Source of the DNA: JBCBKL01 sp038521825
GTDB lineage: Bacteria; Pseudomonadota; Alphaproteobacteria; Rhodobacterales; Rhodobacteraceae
Direction of reading: 5' to 3'
DNA: 64,000 nt
Assembly: GCA_038521825.1 (NCBI GenBank)
Contig: JBCBKL010000020.1
Location: forward strand, 14,631-78,630
In this document: piece by piece, positions 31,136-39,811 of the stretch
How positions within the stretch are numbered: the stretch's first letter is position 1
Layout: each line of letters starts with the position of its first letter
Translations under genes and position numbers: made by a program
The notes under the pieces: model-generated
The model's database searches: none
What the model saw: the letters and a program-made list of their open reading frames with translations, nothing else
What the model was told of the DNA's origin: nothing

Positions 31136-31816
31136 ATGTCTCGCTTGGCCCGGTACCGCGAACTTCAGGCGTCTGTGCCGGGTTTGGAGGCGCTCTATGG
31201 TGCAGTTGGCGACGCGCTGGTGCAGGTCTGCGGGCCGGATGACACTGTTCTCATTGTCGGAGGTGGCGGCGGGCGCGAAATCGACCTGTTGACCGCAGGA
31301 GGCATGGCGCCGGACCTGATAATTGTTGAGCCGTCAGCGAACAATCTCGCTGACGCGAAACAGACCGCGAAGCGTGCGAAGTACCCCGGCAAGGTGACCT
31401 ATGTCGAACGCGGGATCGAGGATATGGTGCTTGATCAGGTCTTCGATGCTGCGACGATCCTTTTCGTTCTGCATGAGGTCAACGAATGCGAGCGCGAAGC
31501 AAGGATGCTGCGCGCGCTCAGATCGCGGCTGAAACCAGGTGGGGCATTGCTGCTGGCCGACATCTGCTTTGACGAAGAGGATCCCGTCGATGCCATGGTG
31601 TTGGACTACCAACGCCACGCTGAAAGCCTTGGAACAGCGAAAGACCTGATCGAATTGGAAGCCCGATCCGTCAAGGACCGCCGCAATCGCAAGGTGACCG
31701 ACCTTGCCGACAGGCTGTCTGCAGCGGGTTTTGAAATCACGGGACGGATCGGGGCGGCGCTGTGGTACAAGGCCTATATGTTGAGCTGCTCGACGCGCGA
31801 CGCCAAGGCCGTCTAG
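31136..31816 (+). CDS. Class I SAM-dependent methyltransferase
   Basis: 226 residues. Motif I VLIVGGGGGREIDLL (38-52) is glycine-rich, the acidic ribose ligand is in LIIVEPSANNL, and later strands are ATILFVLHEVNECEREARML and LKPGGALLLADIC. The post-motif region KDRRNRKVTDLADRLSAAGFEITGRIGAALWYKAYML forms the usual last helix-strand. Closest in layout to methyltransferase-25/12 domain proteins with unknown small-molecule acceptors. It stands 68 nt before the flavin oxidoreductase gene and may share its transcript. Confidence 0.82.
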   Translation: MSRLARYRELQASVPGLEALYGAVGDALVQVCGPDDTVLIVGGGGGREIDLLTAGGMAPDLIIVEPSANNLADAKQTAKRAKYPGKVTYVERGIEDMVLDQVFDAATILFVLHEVNECEREARMLRALRSRLKPGGALLLADICFDEEDPVDAMVLDYQRHAESLGTAKDLIELEARSVKDRRNRKVTDLADRLSAAGFEITGRIGAALWYKAYMLSCSTRDAKAV

Positions 31817-31884
31817 GAAGAGCGCTTGAACCTCCTTCCAAGGAACGATCCTATTGCGGCACTTCGGATTCTTTGGGCGCAACG

Positions 31885-33087
31885 ATGGCAGGCATGGATC
31901 ACCCCGGTATTGCGTCGCTGAACCGAGCGCTGAAACTGCCCTGCGGAGCGGTGTTGAAGAACCGCATCGCAAAATCCGCGATGTCCGACTCGCTGGGAGA
32001 TGGCCGGGGCAATCCAACAGAGCGGCAGATCGGCCTTTATCGCAGATGGGCCGACGGCGGTTTGGCGCTTGCCGTTGTCGGGGAGGTGCAGGGCGATCCA
32101 ACCGTCGCCGAAAAGCCGGGCAATCTGGTCTTGCGGCCTGATGCGGCGCTCGAACGTTTTAGAGAGCTCGCCAAGGCCGGTGCAACAAGTCACGCACATC
32201 TGTGGCTGCAACTGGGTCATGCCGGGGCTATGGCCCATCCACCGATCAGCCAGCCGAAAGGGCCAAGTGCCCTCGATATTGATGGCCTCAAATGCGATGC
32301 CCTCTCGACAGCCGAAATCGCGAGCTTGCCGGACCGGTTTGCCGAGACCGCGCGGCTGGCAAAGGATATCGGGTTTGGTGGCGTCCAGATCCATGCGGCC
32401 CATGGTTTCCTGCTTAGCCAGTTCCTGTCGCCCCTCTTCAATCAGCGGGATGACGATTATGGCGGATTGATCGGAAATCGGATGCGTCTCACGCTGGAAG
32501 TGATCGAGGCCGTGCGGCAGGCTGTGGGCCAGGATTTCCCTGTCGGCATCAAGCTCAACGCTACCGATCAACTGGAGGGCGGGTTGTCGCAGGACGATGC
32601 GCTTAATGTCGTCGAGGCACTGGATGACACCAGCATCGATCTGATCGACATCAGCGGCGGCACCTACTTTCCCGGTGCCCCTTCCGCCTCGGATGGTTCT
32701 GGTAAGGGTCCCTATTTTCTGGGCTTCGCGCATCATGCCCGAAATCTCACCTCAAAGCCGCTGATGCTGACCGGTGGCTTCAAAAACCACGATCAGGTCA
32801 CGGAGGCGCTTGCGCAGGGCGTGGATGTCGTGGGTTTGGCGCGGGCCCTTGTACTTGAGCCGGAGCTACCGAACGCATGGCTGGACGGGGATACCCGCTC
32901 ACCCGTCTTTCCACGGTTCCAGGACCCGCCAGCGGGTGGCGTGACGGCCTGGTACACGATGCGATTGACCGAGCTTGCCGAGGGTCGTGACCTGTCCGGA
33001 CCCGAGAAATTGCCCGATGCAATTGCCGCCTACGACGCCCGCGACAACGAACGTGTCGCCCTCTGGAACGAGCGGTTCAGCAACTGA
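31885..33087 (+). CDS. NADH:flavin oxidoreductase (old yellow enzyme family)
   Basis: 400 residues from the ATG at MAGMDHPG; the longer frame overlaps the previous gene and is not family-like. TIM-barrel OYE pattern: KNRIAKSAMSD, HLWLQLGHAGAMA, DIGFGGVQIHAAHGFLLSQFLSPLFNQRDDDYGG (HAAHGF with catalytic/substrate His pair), RMRLTLEVIEAVRQAVG, LMLTGGFKNHDQVTEAL and GLARALVLEP (phosphate site of FMN). It is the shorter one-domain type, without the 4Fe-4S and FAD/NAD domains of dienoyl-CoA reductases. Substrate unknown (enones, nitro compounds, nitrate esters). Confidence 0.9.
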   Translation: MAGMDHPGIASLNRALKLPCGAVLKNRIAKSAMSDSLGDGRGNPTERQIGLYRRWADGGLALAVVGEVQGDPTVAEKPGNLVLRPDAALERFRELAKAGATSHAHLWLQLGHAGAMAHPPISQPKGPSALDIDGLKCDALSTAEIASLPDRFAETARLAKDIGFGGVQIHAAHGFLLSQFLSPLFNQRDDDYGGLIGNRMRLTLEVIEAVRQAVGQDFPVGIKLNATDQLEGGLSQDDALNVVEALDDTSIDLIDISGGTYFPGAPSASDGSGKGPYFLGFAHHARNLTSKPLMLTGGFKNHDQVTEALAQGVDVVGLARALVLEPELPNAWLDGDTRSPVFPRFQDPPAGGVTAWYTMRLTELAEGRDLSGPEKLPDAIAAYDARDNERVALWNERFSN

Positions 33088-33128
33088 TAGATTGGCAGCA
33101 CCAAGGTCCGCCATCCCGGTCGTTCTGT

Positions 33129-36100
33129 CTAGGAAACGGCTCTATCGGCGCTCCTCCGAAAGATCCGCCTGAGAAGCACGTAGAACACAGGGGTGAAGAA
33201 CAGCCCGAGGAAGGTGACACCCGACATCCCGAAGAAGACCGCCGTACCAAGCGCCTGACGCATTTCCGAACCCGGGCCGGTGGCGATCATCAATGGCACG
33301 ACGCCCAGAATGAACGCCAGCGCCGTCATCAGGATCGGCCGCAATCGCAGCTGGCTGGCCTCGACCGCCGCATCGACGATCGACAACCCCCGCTCTTCCT
33401 GTGCCTGCTTGGCAAACTCAACGATCAGGATCGCGTTTTTGGCCGCGAGGCCAACAAGAACGATCAGGCCGACTTGGGTCAGGATGTTGTTGTCCATGCC
33501 CCGCAGCATCACGCCAGTCAAAGCACCCAGCACGGATAGCGGGACGATGAGGATGATGGCCATCGGCAAGACCCAACTTTCATAAAGAGCGGCGAGGAAC
33601 AGGAAGGCAAATAGCACCGAAAAGGCGAAGATGTAGATTGCCGTGTCGCCCTGGTTTCGCTCCTGCAGGGCAAGTTCCGTCCATTCGTAATCCAAACCGG
33701 GCGGCATCAGCCCCTCGGCCATTTCCTCCATCGCCAGTAGCGCCTGACCGGTCGACACACCCGGCGCCGGCGACCCCTGGACCGGAACCGAAACCAACTG
33801 GTTGTAGCGTTGCACCAGCGACGGGCCGGCGGTTTCGCGCACCGTGACCAGCGTGCCCAAGGGCACCAAGGCGCCCGTGGCAGAACGAACGCGCAGATTT
33901 CGGATGTCGCTTTCGTCAAGGCGATATTGTTCGTCCGCCTGGGCGCGGACCTGGAACAAGCGACCGAACGCGTTGAAGTCGTTTACGTAGGAAGAGCCAA
34001 GGTTGATAGAAAGCGCTTCGAATATCTCGCCAATGGGCACGTTCAGCATCTGAGCGCGGACGCGGTCAATCTCAAGGTAAAGCTGGGGTGACCCGGCAGA
34101 GAAGGTCGTGAACACACCCTGAACCTGGTCAGAGCCTGCCGCACCTCCCATGATCGCGTAAGCAGAGTTCAGAACCCGCGACATGTCGGCGCTTTCCGCG
34201 TCCCGCAATTGCAGCTTGAAGCCACCACCCGTACCGACCCCGCGCACCGCAGGCGGCGCAATCGCAATGATGAACGGCTCTCGCAGGGCCTGCATTCGAC
34301 CGAAAAGCTCACCAACGATGGCACCGGCGGTCAATCCGCTTATTTCGCGATCCTCAAAGCTTTCAAATGTCGTAAAGATAACCCCCTGATTGCTGGCATT
34401 GGTGAATGTCGCACCGGAAAAGCCTGCAAAGGCGACGGCGTTCGTCACCCCGGGTGTTTCCAGCGCAATGTCGGCGGCCTGTTGGACGATGGTGTCGGTC
34501 CGGTCCAGCGCCGCCCCGTCAGGCAATTGCACGACTACGATGGCATAGCCCTGGTCCGCATCCGGGATGAAACCGGTCGGCACCTGACTGTTGATCCAGT
34601 ACGTCACGCCCAGGAGCCCCGCGAAGGCGGCGAGGGACAAGCCTAGCATCCCGGCCGAACTGACCAGCCAGCGGACAACCCGCCCATAGCCGCGCGCCAC
34701 CGCGTCGAAGCCGCGGTTGAAACCATTGGCCAGAGGTGCAGTGAGCAGCGCGAGCGGATTGCGTGACGGCGCGCTGTTCTTCGGTTTCAACACGGCAGCG
34801 GCCAAAGCTGGGGACAGGCTGAGCGAATTGATGGTAGAGATCACTGTTGCCACCGAAATCGTGACGGCGAACTGGCGGTAGAATTGGCCGGTTATACCCG
34901 GCACAAGGGCCGCGGGTACGAACACCGCGATCAACACCAGGGACGTCCCGATCACCGCATTTTGCACCTCGTCCATAGTTCGCGCCGATGCCTCGCGCGG
35001 AGACATACCGTTCTCGATGTTGCGCTCCACATTCTCGACCACGACGATGGCGTCGTCCACCACGATGCCGATGGCGAGGATCAGGCCAAAGAGCGTCAGC
35101 AGGTTCAGGGTGTACCCAAGGGCCAGCATCACGGCGAAAGTCCCGATCAACGAAACGGGGATGGCCAAGAGGGGGATTATGGCAGTCCGCCAGCTTTGCA
35201 GGAACACGACAATGACCGCGATCACCAGCAACACCGCTTCGAAGAGCGTGCGGTAGACCGCGTTCACCGAGGCTTCGATGAACTCTGTCGGGTTATAGAC
35301 CACCTGATATTCGAGCCCGGGCGGAAAATCCTCTGACAATTCCTCCATCACCGCCAAAATCTCGTCTGCGGATGCAAGCGCGTTCGATCCCGGTCGCTGA
35401 AAAATGCCAAGGGCCACGGCGGGTTTGTTGTTGAGGTAGGAATTCGTCACATAGGACCGGGCGCCGATCTCTACACGGGCGACGTCACGCACGCGCACGA
35501 CCCGCCCGTCATCCGACGATTTGATGATGACGCGCCCGAATTCGCGGGGGTCCTGCAACCGGCCTTGCGTTGTCAGGGTGACTTCGAACGCGTTTTCCGA
35601 ACGGTTCGGCGGAGCGCCCAGCGATCCACCCGAAACCTGCACGTTCTGTTCGCGAAGCGCATCGACGACATCGCCCGCAGTCAGACCAAGGGATCCGAGA
35701 CGGTCCGGATCGAGCCACACACGCGCCGAAAACTCGCGTTCCCCGAAAATCAATAGATCGCCGACCCCATCCAGCCTGACAAGCCTGTCGCGCACCCGTG
35801 CCCGCGCATAGTTCGAGACGTAGAGCTGATCGAATGTCTCATCAGGCGACAGCATGTGCACAACCATCATCAGGTCAGGCGATGACTTGGTCGTTGTCAC
35901 GCCAAGCGAGCGGACTTCTTGCGGAAGACGCGGTTCTGCCACCGCCACGCGGTTTTGCACAAGGACCTGTGCGGCATCCAGATCGGTGCCCAGCTCGAAC
36001 GTGATGGTGAGCGACATAGACCCATCAGCCGTCGAATACGAGGACATATAGAGCATATCCTCGACCCCGTTGATCTCTTGTTCGAGTGGCGTCGCCACCG

Positions 36101-36278
36101 TCGCCGCGATCGTCGCGGCGTCTGCACCCGGATAACTGGCGCGTACGACAATCGATGGCGGTGCGATCTCGGGGTATTGCTCGACCGGCAACTCGAAATA
36201 CGCCAGGACCCCGAGGATCGTGGTGATCAAGGCGATGACGATGGCAAAGACGGGACGGGTGACGAAAAAGCGGCCCAT
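33129..36278 (-). CDS. RND multidrug efflux transporter, inner-membrane subunit (HAE1/AcrB type)
   Basis: 1049 residues, normal for the family. N-terminal MGRFFVTRPVFAIVIALITTILGVLAYFELPVEQYPEIAPPSIVVRASYPGA; proton-relay aspartates occur in the TM4 segment FGLILAIGIVVDDAIVVVENVERNI. The second half has VGLAAKNAILIVEFAKQAQEE (Lys/Asn in TM10) and repeat pore helices. Twelve membrane segments and two large periplasmic loops are expected. It starts one base after the adaptor stop, so the two form an operon. Substrates unknown; no outer-membrane TolC-type gene is adjacent. Confidence 0.95.
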   Translation of the reverse strand: MGRFFVTRPVFAIVIALITTILGVLAYFELPVEQYPEIAPPSIVVRASYPGADAATIAATVATPLEQEINGVEDMLYMSSYSTADGSMSLTITFELGTDLDAAQVLVQNRVAVAEPRLPQEVRSLGVTTTKSSPDLMMVVHMLSPDETFDQLYVSNYARARVRDRLVRLDGVGDLLIFGEREFSARVWLDPDRLGSLGLTAGDVVDALREQNVQVSGGSLGAPPNRSENAFEVTLTTQGRLQDPREFGRVIIKSSDDGRVVRVRDVARVEIGARSYVTNSYLNNKPAVALGIFQRPGSNALASADEILAVMEELSEDFPPGLEYQVVYNPTEFIEASVNAVYRTLFEAVLLVIAVIVVFLQSWRTAIIPLLAIPVSLIGTFAVMLALGYTLNLLTLFGLILAIGIVVDDAIVVVENVERNIENGMSPREASARTMDEVQNAVIGTSLVLIAVFVPAALVPGITGQFYRQFAVTISVATVISTINSLSLSPALAAAVLKPKNSAPSRNPLALLTAPLANGFNRGFDAVARGYGRVVRWLVSSAGMLGLSLAAFAGLLGVTYWINSQVPTGFIPDADQGYAIVVVQLPDGAALDRTDTIVQQAADIALETPGVTNAVAFAGFSGATFTNASNQGVIFTTFESFEDREISGLTAGAIVGELFGRMQALREPFIIAIAPPAVRGVGTGGGFKLQLRDAESADMSRVLNSAYAIMGGAAGSDQVQGVFTTFSAGSPQLYLEIDRVRAQMLNVPIGEIFEALSINLGSSYVNDFNAFGRLFQVRAQADEQYRLDESDIRNLRVRSATGALVPLGTLVTVRETAGPSLVQRYNQLVSVPVQGSPAPGVSTGQALLAMEEMAEGLMPPGLDYEWTELALQERNQGDTAIYIFAFSVLFAFLFLAALYESWVLPMAIILIVPLSVLGALTGVMLRGMDNNILTQVGLIVLVGLAAKNAILIVEFAKQAQEERGLSIVDAAVEASQLRLRPILMTALAFILGVVPLMIATGPGSEMRQALGTAVFFGMSGVTFLGLFFTPVFYVLLRRIFRRSADRAVS

Positions 36279-36279
36279 C

Positions 36280-37407
36280 TCAGTTCTCTGCGACCAATGG
36301 CAGTTCCACCATCTCCGGTGTGACGACGCTGCCGGGTCGGGCCCGCAACAGACCCTCGATGACGATCACCTCAGATCCATCGAGCCCCTCGCGCACGACG
36401 CGATAGCCATCGATCCGCGGACCGGGGCGAATAGGGAGCGGTGTGACATTGCCTTCGGCATCCAGCGACATCACAAGGCGACGGTTCTGATCGGATACGA
36501 TGGCGGCGTCGGGGATGAGGATGCCTTCGTAGGGCAGTGATCCTGGAACGTTGATACGTCCAAAGAGCCCGGGGGTCAGCAGCTCATCCGGGTTCTCCAG
36601 CACCGCCCGGACACGCATCGTCCCGGTCTCTTCGTCGATGCGGTTCTCCGAGAAATCGAGGTAGCCGACCTGCGGCGGGATCTGGCGATCAGAGACGGTT
36701 ACGCGAACCTCCAATCCGCTCGCCCCTTCCTGCAGCATCGAACCCCGCGCCCGCGCATCCCGTGAATAGGCAAGAAAGAACCGTTCATCGATGTCGAAAT
36801 AGAAATGGATCGGATCTGTTGCGACAATCGATGTCAGCAGGGTCTGGTTCTCTGTGACCAGATTCCCGGGATCTAGTAATGCCTGGTCAATGCGCCCGGA
36901 CATCGGAGCCCGGATTTCAGAGTATTCAAGGTCAAGCTCGGCCAGTTCGAGAGCGGCACGCGCCTGTTCCAGCGCACCTTGTGCCGCCAGAAACGCCTCG
37001 CGTCGTTCGTCAACCACGCTTTGCGGGATCGTGCCGTTGTCGATCAGGGCCACTGCCCTGTCGAGTTGTTCGCTGGCAAATTCGCTGGTCGCCTCCGCAA
37101 TATCGATTTGTGCCTGCGCCTGACGCAGCGCGGTGCGGAACTGGCGCTGGTCGATTGTGAAGAGCAGCTGGTCTTTTTCGACAAGCGCGCCGTCCGTAAA
37201 GTGCACTTCATCCAGAAAACCGGTCACGCGGGCGCGCACATCCACTTCGCCGGAAGCGCCAAAACGACCGACGAACTCGTCATCTTCAACAATGGTCTTA
37301 ACGAGCGGGTTCGAGGCGGTCACGGTCGGGGGCCCTTGTTGAGCCGAAGCGCCGTGGCTGAGCAGAATGAACAATATTGCCTTTAAGAAAAGTAGTGCTG
37401 TCCGCAT
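36280..37407 (-). CDS. RND efflux periplasmic adaptor (membrane fusion protein)
   Basis: 375 residues with an N-terminal signal (MRTALLFLKAILFILLSHGASAQ). A lipoyl/barrel-sandwich half motif GEVDVRARVTGFLDEVHFTDGALVEKDQLLFTID, an alpha-helical hairpin of about 60 residues (FRTALRQAQAQIDIAEATSEF... to LEQARAALELAELDL), and the second half motif EIRAPMSGRIDQALLDPGNLV are all present, followed by beta-barrel and membrane-proximal domains. The adaptor links the RND pump to a TolC channel. It is first in the two-gene unit. Upstream at 37454-37470 lies a perfect inverted repeat. Confidence 0.94.
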   Translation of the reverse strand: MRTALLFLKAILFILLSHGASAQQGPPTVTASNPLVKTIVEDDEFVGRFGASGEVDVRARVTGFLDEVHFTDGALVEKDQLLFTIDQRQFRTALRQAQAQIDIAEATSEFASEQLDRAVALIDNGTIPQSVVDERREAFLAAQGALEQARAALELAELDLEYSEIRAPMSGRIDQALLDPGNLVTENQTLLTSIVATDPIHFYFDIDERFFLAYSRDARARGSMLQEGASGLEVRVTVSDRQIPPQVGYLDFSENRIDEETGTMRVRAVLENPDELLTPGLFGRINVPGSLPYEGILIPDAAIVSDQNRRLVMSLDAEGNVTPLPIRPGPRIDGYRVVREGLDGSEVIVIEGLLRARPGSVVTPEMVELPLVAEN

Positions 37408-37453
37408 GATAGGACCTCAATAAGTGAGCGACAGAGGTAGGTATTTTTGAACG

Positions 37454-37470
37454 GCCAACAAGTAGTTGGC
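37454..37470. promoter_or_regulatory. Inverted repeat GCCAAC-N5-GTTGGC upstream of the RND operon
   Basis: Perfect 6-bp arms at 37454-37459 and 37465-37470, 47 nt before the adaptor start codon, the usual place for a pump repressor operator. A further half-site-like GTTGGCC lies near 37518. No regulator gene is adjacent; the 286-nt gap 37408-37693 holds no convincing gene. Confidence 0.4.
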
Positions 37471-37693
37471 TCAATGAGGCGTGCTGCTGTGTCCTGCCAT
37501 GACAAAGTTTGCGCGGTTGTTGGCCGAAGACCACAAGAGACATCGCTGGTGCGCCCTCTCGCTTGTGTAGCCAGACGGTGAGCTAACAGTCGCGGGTCAT
37601 ACAGCGGATTACGGGTGTGAACGAGACTAGACGCTTGTCAGAGCGCAATCAGCGGGCACATCGTCGAAAAAGACATCATTTTCCGGCCGCCTC

Positions 37694-38881
37694 TCATCGC
37701 TGCGGGCGATCCGTCCTTTCGTCGCCGTCCGGTTCCAGACCATAAGCCTTCATGATCTTCCAGACGTGGCCCGGCACCATGTTCTTGATTTTCACGGGCG
37801 CCGACCGCCGCAGGTGCAGGATCGTTTCGGCCGCCTTCATTTCGACCCGTGCTCGAGCGAATTCGAGACCGCGCGGGCCAAACCGGGGTTGCAGCCAGCT
37901 GACGATGGGGCGCGCCCATTTGGGCATCCGCCGCAGCGGCAGCCCGCCGGCGGCGCGGGCCGTGTTGGCGATGAAACCTTTGACCGCGCCCGCCCTGCTG
38001 CCTTTGCTTCCCGGGTCCCTCAGCTGAATCTGATCACCCAACCCGGCAAGCATTTCGGCCCCCCGTCCGTTGCGGACAATGATCCATTGATCCCCTTCAC
38101 CCCCCATATAGCCCACCGTGATGTCGGCCAGTGCGTTGGTGTAGTCGACGCAGGTCCGGCAGGTCAGCGGGAAGAAATCGCCGGGCAGGTCGGAGATAGG
38201 TAGGCTGAGAAACGGGATAAACCGGGTGCGCCCATCCGCGTACCGCAACTCGACCCGGTAATCGGCGCGGAATTCGAGGTAGGTGATATCCTCCGGTGCC
38301 TCGTCCAGCAGGGCGAGGAAGCGGTGAAAGTTCTCGGTCGTCGTATTGTCGGAACAAGGTGTGCCGATCACATGGAGCGTCAGGCCAAGCTCAGCCTCCA
38401 GCGCCCGCAACGCGTAGATCTGACACGGGATGCCGATGACGGCGAGCCGCGTGAGCCCCCTGTCGCGCGCATCGTCCAGCAACTTGAGCAAGGGGGCATA
38501 GCCCATCCGCATCCCCCGCGCGCGTGCCAGATCCGCCGGATCCGTGATGAGCGCGGGCTGGGGTTTCCATCGGTCATCCGGATCAGGGACGACGGTCAGG
38601 ACCGCTTCGACGGAGCCGTTTTCCAACAGCACCGCAGCCAGCGATGTCGTGATCCCCGTCCATTGCGCGCCCGTCCGGGGCTGGGCCATCCGCGCCCGGT
38701 ACATCGCCTGAAACGGGCCAAAGAACACTTCGTCACCGTCGCCACGCGCCCGCCCGTGCACTGCGGTTTCCAACCGCGGATAGTCGGGCTTGATGAACTG
38801 GCAGGCTCGGCCACAGGCAGCGGGGTCGCGGCTTTGGGACACTCCGCAATCGGTGCAGAGGGTCCGGTGCGGCGCTGTCAA
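37694..38881 (-). CDS. FrhB/BciB-family iron-sulfur flavoprotein (F420 hydrogenase beta-subunit-like)
   Basis: 395 residues. N-terminal CTDCGVSQSRDPAACGRACQF gives C9, C12, C23 and C27 for a 4Fe-4S cluster. VIGIPCQIYALRALE and FFPLTCRTCVDYTNALADITVGYMGGEGDQW are the other conserved FrhB blocks with Cys residues. The closest characterised relatives in layout are BciB (ferredoxin-dependent 8-vinyl reductase of chlorophyll synthesis) and F420 hydrogenase/dehydrogenase beta subunits. No photosynthesis gene is near, so a bacteriochlorophyll role is only a possibility. It starts with TTG inside a TTGA overlap with the nadK stop. Confidence 0.75.
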   Translation of the reverse strand: MTAPHRTLCTDCGVSQSRDPAACGRACQFIKPDYPRLETAVHGRARGDGDEVFFGPFQAMYRARMAQPRTGAQWTGITTSLAAVLLENGSVEAVLTVVPDPDDRWKPQPALITDPADLARARGMRMGYAPLLKLLDDARDRGLTRLAVIGIPCQIYALRALEAELGLTLHVIGTPCSDNTTTENFHRFLALLDEAPEDITYLEFRADYRVELRYADGRTRFIPFLSLPISDLPGDFFPLTCRTCVDYTNALADITVGYMGGEGDQWIIVRNGRGAEMLAGLGDQIQLRDPGSKGSRAGAVKGFIANTARAAGGLPLRRMPKWARPIVSWLQPRFGPRGLEFARARVEMKAAETILHLRRSAPVKIKNMVPGHVWKIMKAYGLEPDGDERTDRPQR

Positions 38882-39639
38882 TGAAACTGCTCGCTGATCA
38901 GCCGCTCTTCGAGCCCGTGGCCGGGATCAAAGAGGATCTTGTGAACGATCGTCGGCTCGGACTGGATCACCACAGAAGCCACCCGCTCGAACGACCGCGA
39001 ATCCGCCTCGGCCATGACAGGCCGCTTTTCGGGCTCTAGCACGTCGAACCGTACCTTGGCGGATTTGGGCAACAGCGCCCCGCGCCAGCGCCGCGGCCGG
39101 AAGGCCGCGACCGCCGTCAGGGCCAGAACGTCTGACCCGATGGGCAAGACCGGCCCGTGGGCAGAGTAATTGTAAGCCGTCGAACCGGCAGGGGTTGAGA
39201 CCAGCGCCCCGTCGCAGACCAACTCTTCCATCCGCAAGCGCCCATCAACAGTGATCCGCAGCTTTGCAGCCTGCGGCCCCATGCGCAGCAGCGACACCTC
39301 GTTGATCGCCAGAGCGCGATGCGTGTCGCCATCCATCCCCGTCGCGGTCATCGACAACGGGTTCAGAGCCGCCTCCTCGGCCCGCTGCAGCCGGTCGACC
39401 AGATCGGTTTCGCTGTATTCGTTCATCAGAAAGCCGATGGTGCCGCGATTCATGCCGTAAACCGGCGCAGGCAGGTGCTCGGTTCCGTGCAGTGTCTGCA
39501 GCATGAACCCGTCGCCGCCCAAAGCCACGATGACATCCGCGTCGTCCATGTCGGCATCGCCGTAACGCCCGATCAATGCGGCCCGTGCGGTTTGCGCTAC
39601 CGGCGCGCGGCTCGCACAGAAGGCGATCTTCAGCCCCAT
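38878..39639 (-). CDS. nadK: NAD kinase
   Basis: 253 residues from the ATG at MGLKIAF (GGAAAC 7 nt upstream). The NAD kinase signature GGDGF (41-45) and NEVSLLR, DGALVSTPAGSTAYNYSAHGPVLPIGSDVLALTAV (the inositol-phosphate-kinase-like NE/D...T-G-S-T-AY block) are intact. It phosphorylates NAD to NADP with ATP. The stop overlaps the TTG start of the downstream iron-sulfur protein. It is divergent from glyA with 172 nt between starts. Confidence 0.93.
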   Translation of the reverse strand: MGLKIAFCASRAPVAQTARAALIGRYGDADMDDADVIVALGGDGFMLQTLHGTEHLPAPVYGMNRGTIGFLMNEYSETDLVDRLQRAEEAALNPLSMTATGMDGDTHRALAINEVSLLRMGPQAAKLRITVDGRLRMEELVCDGALVSTPAGSTAYNYSAHGPVLPIGSDVLALTAVAAFRPRRWRGALLPKSAKVRFDVLEPEKRPVMAEADSRSFERVASVVIQSEPTIVHKILFDPGHGLEERLISEQFH

Positions 39640-39756
39640 GAACAAAGTTTCCTGTCGTCGTCTTTCGGGGCCGAAACAAACACATTCTTTCCCGGCGCAC
39701 CAGCATTGCCGCGATATTCTGATGCATTGCCGCTTTACAACCTTTCCGCCCTGTGT

Positions 39757-39774
39757 CGTTTCCGATAGGAAACG
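39757..39774 (+). promoter_or_regulatory. Hairpin in the glyA leader
   Basis: CGTTTCC (39757-39763) and GGAAACG (39768-39774) with a GATA loop, 38 nt before the glyA start codon. It matches no riboswitch I know; possibly an mRNA-stabilising or regulator-binding element. Confidence 0.35.
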
Positions 39775-39811
39775 CCTCAGAACTCAAAAGCCAGACCTAG
39801 GGAGAGTGCCC

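Noticed and set aside
33129..37407. A complete tripartite efflux operon.
   Set aside because: Only pump and adaptor are present; no TolC-type outer-membrane gene is adjacent.
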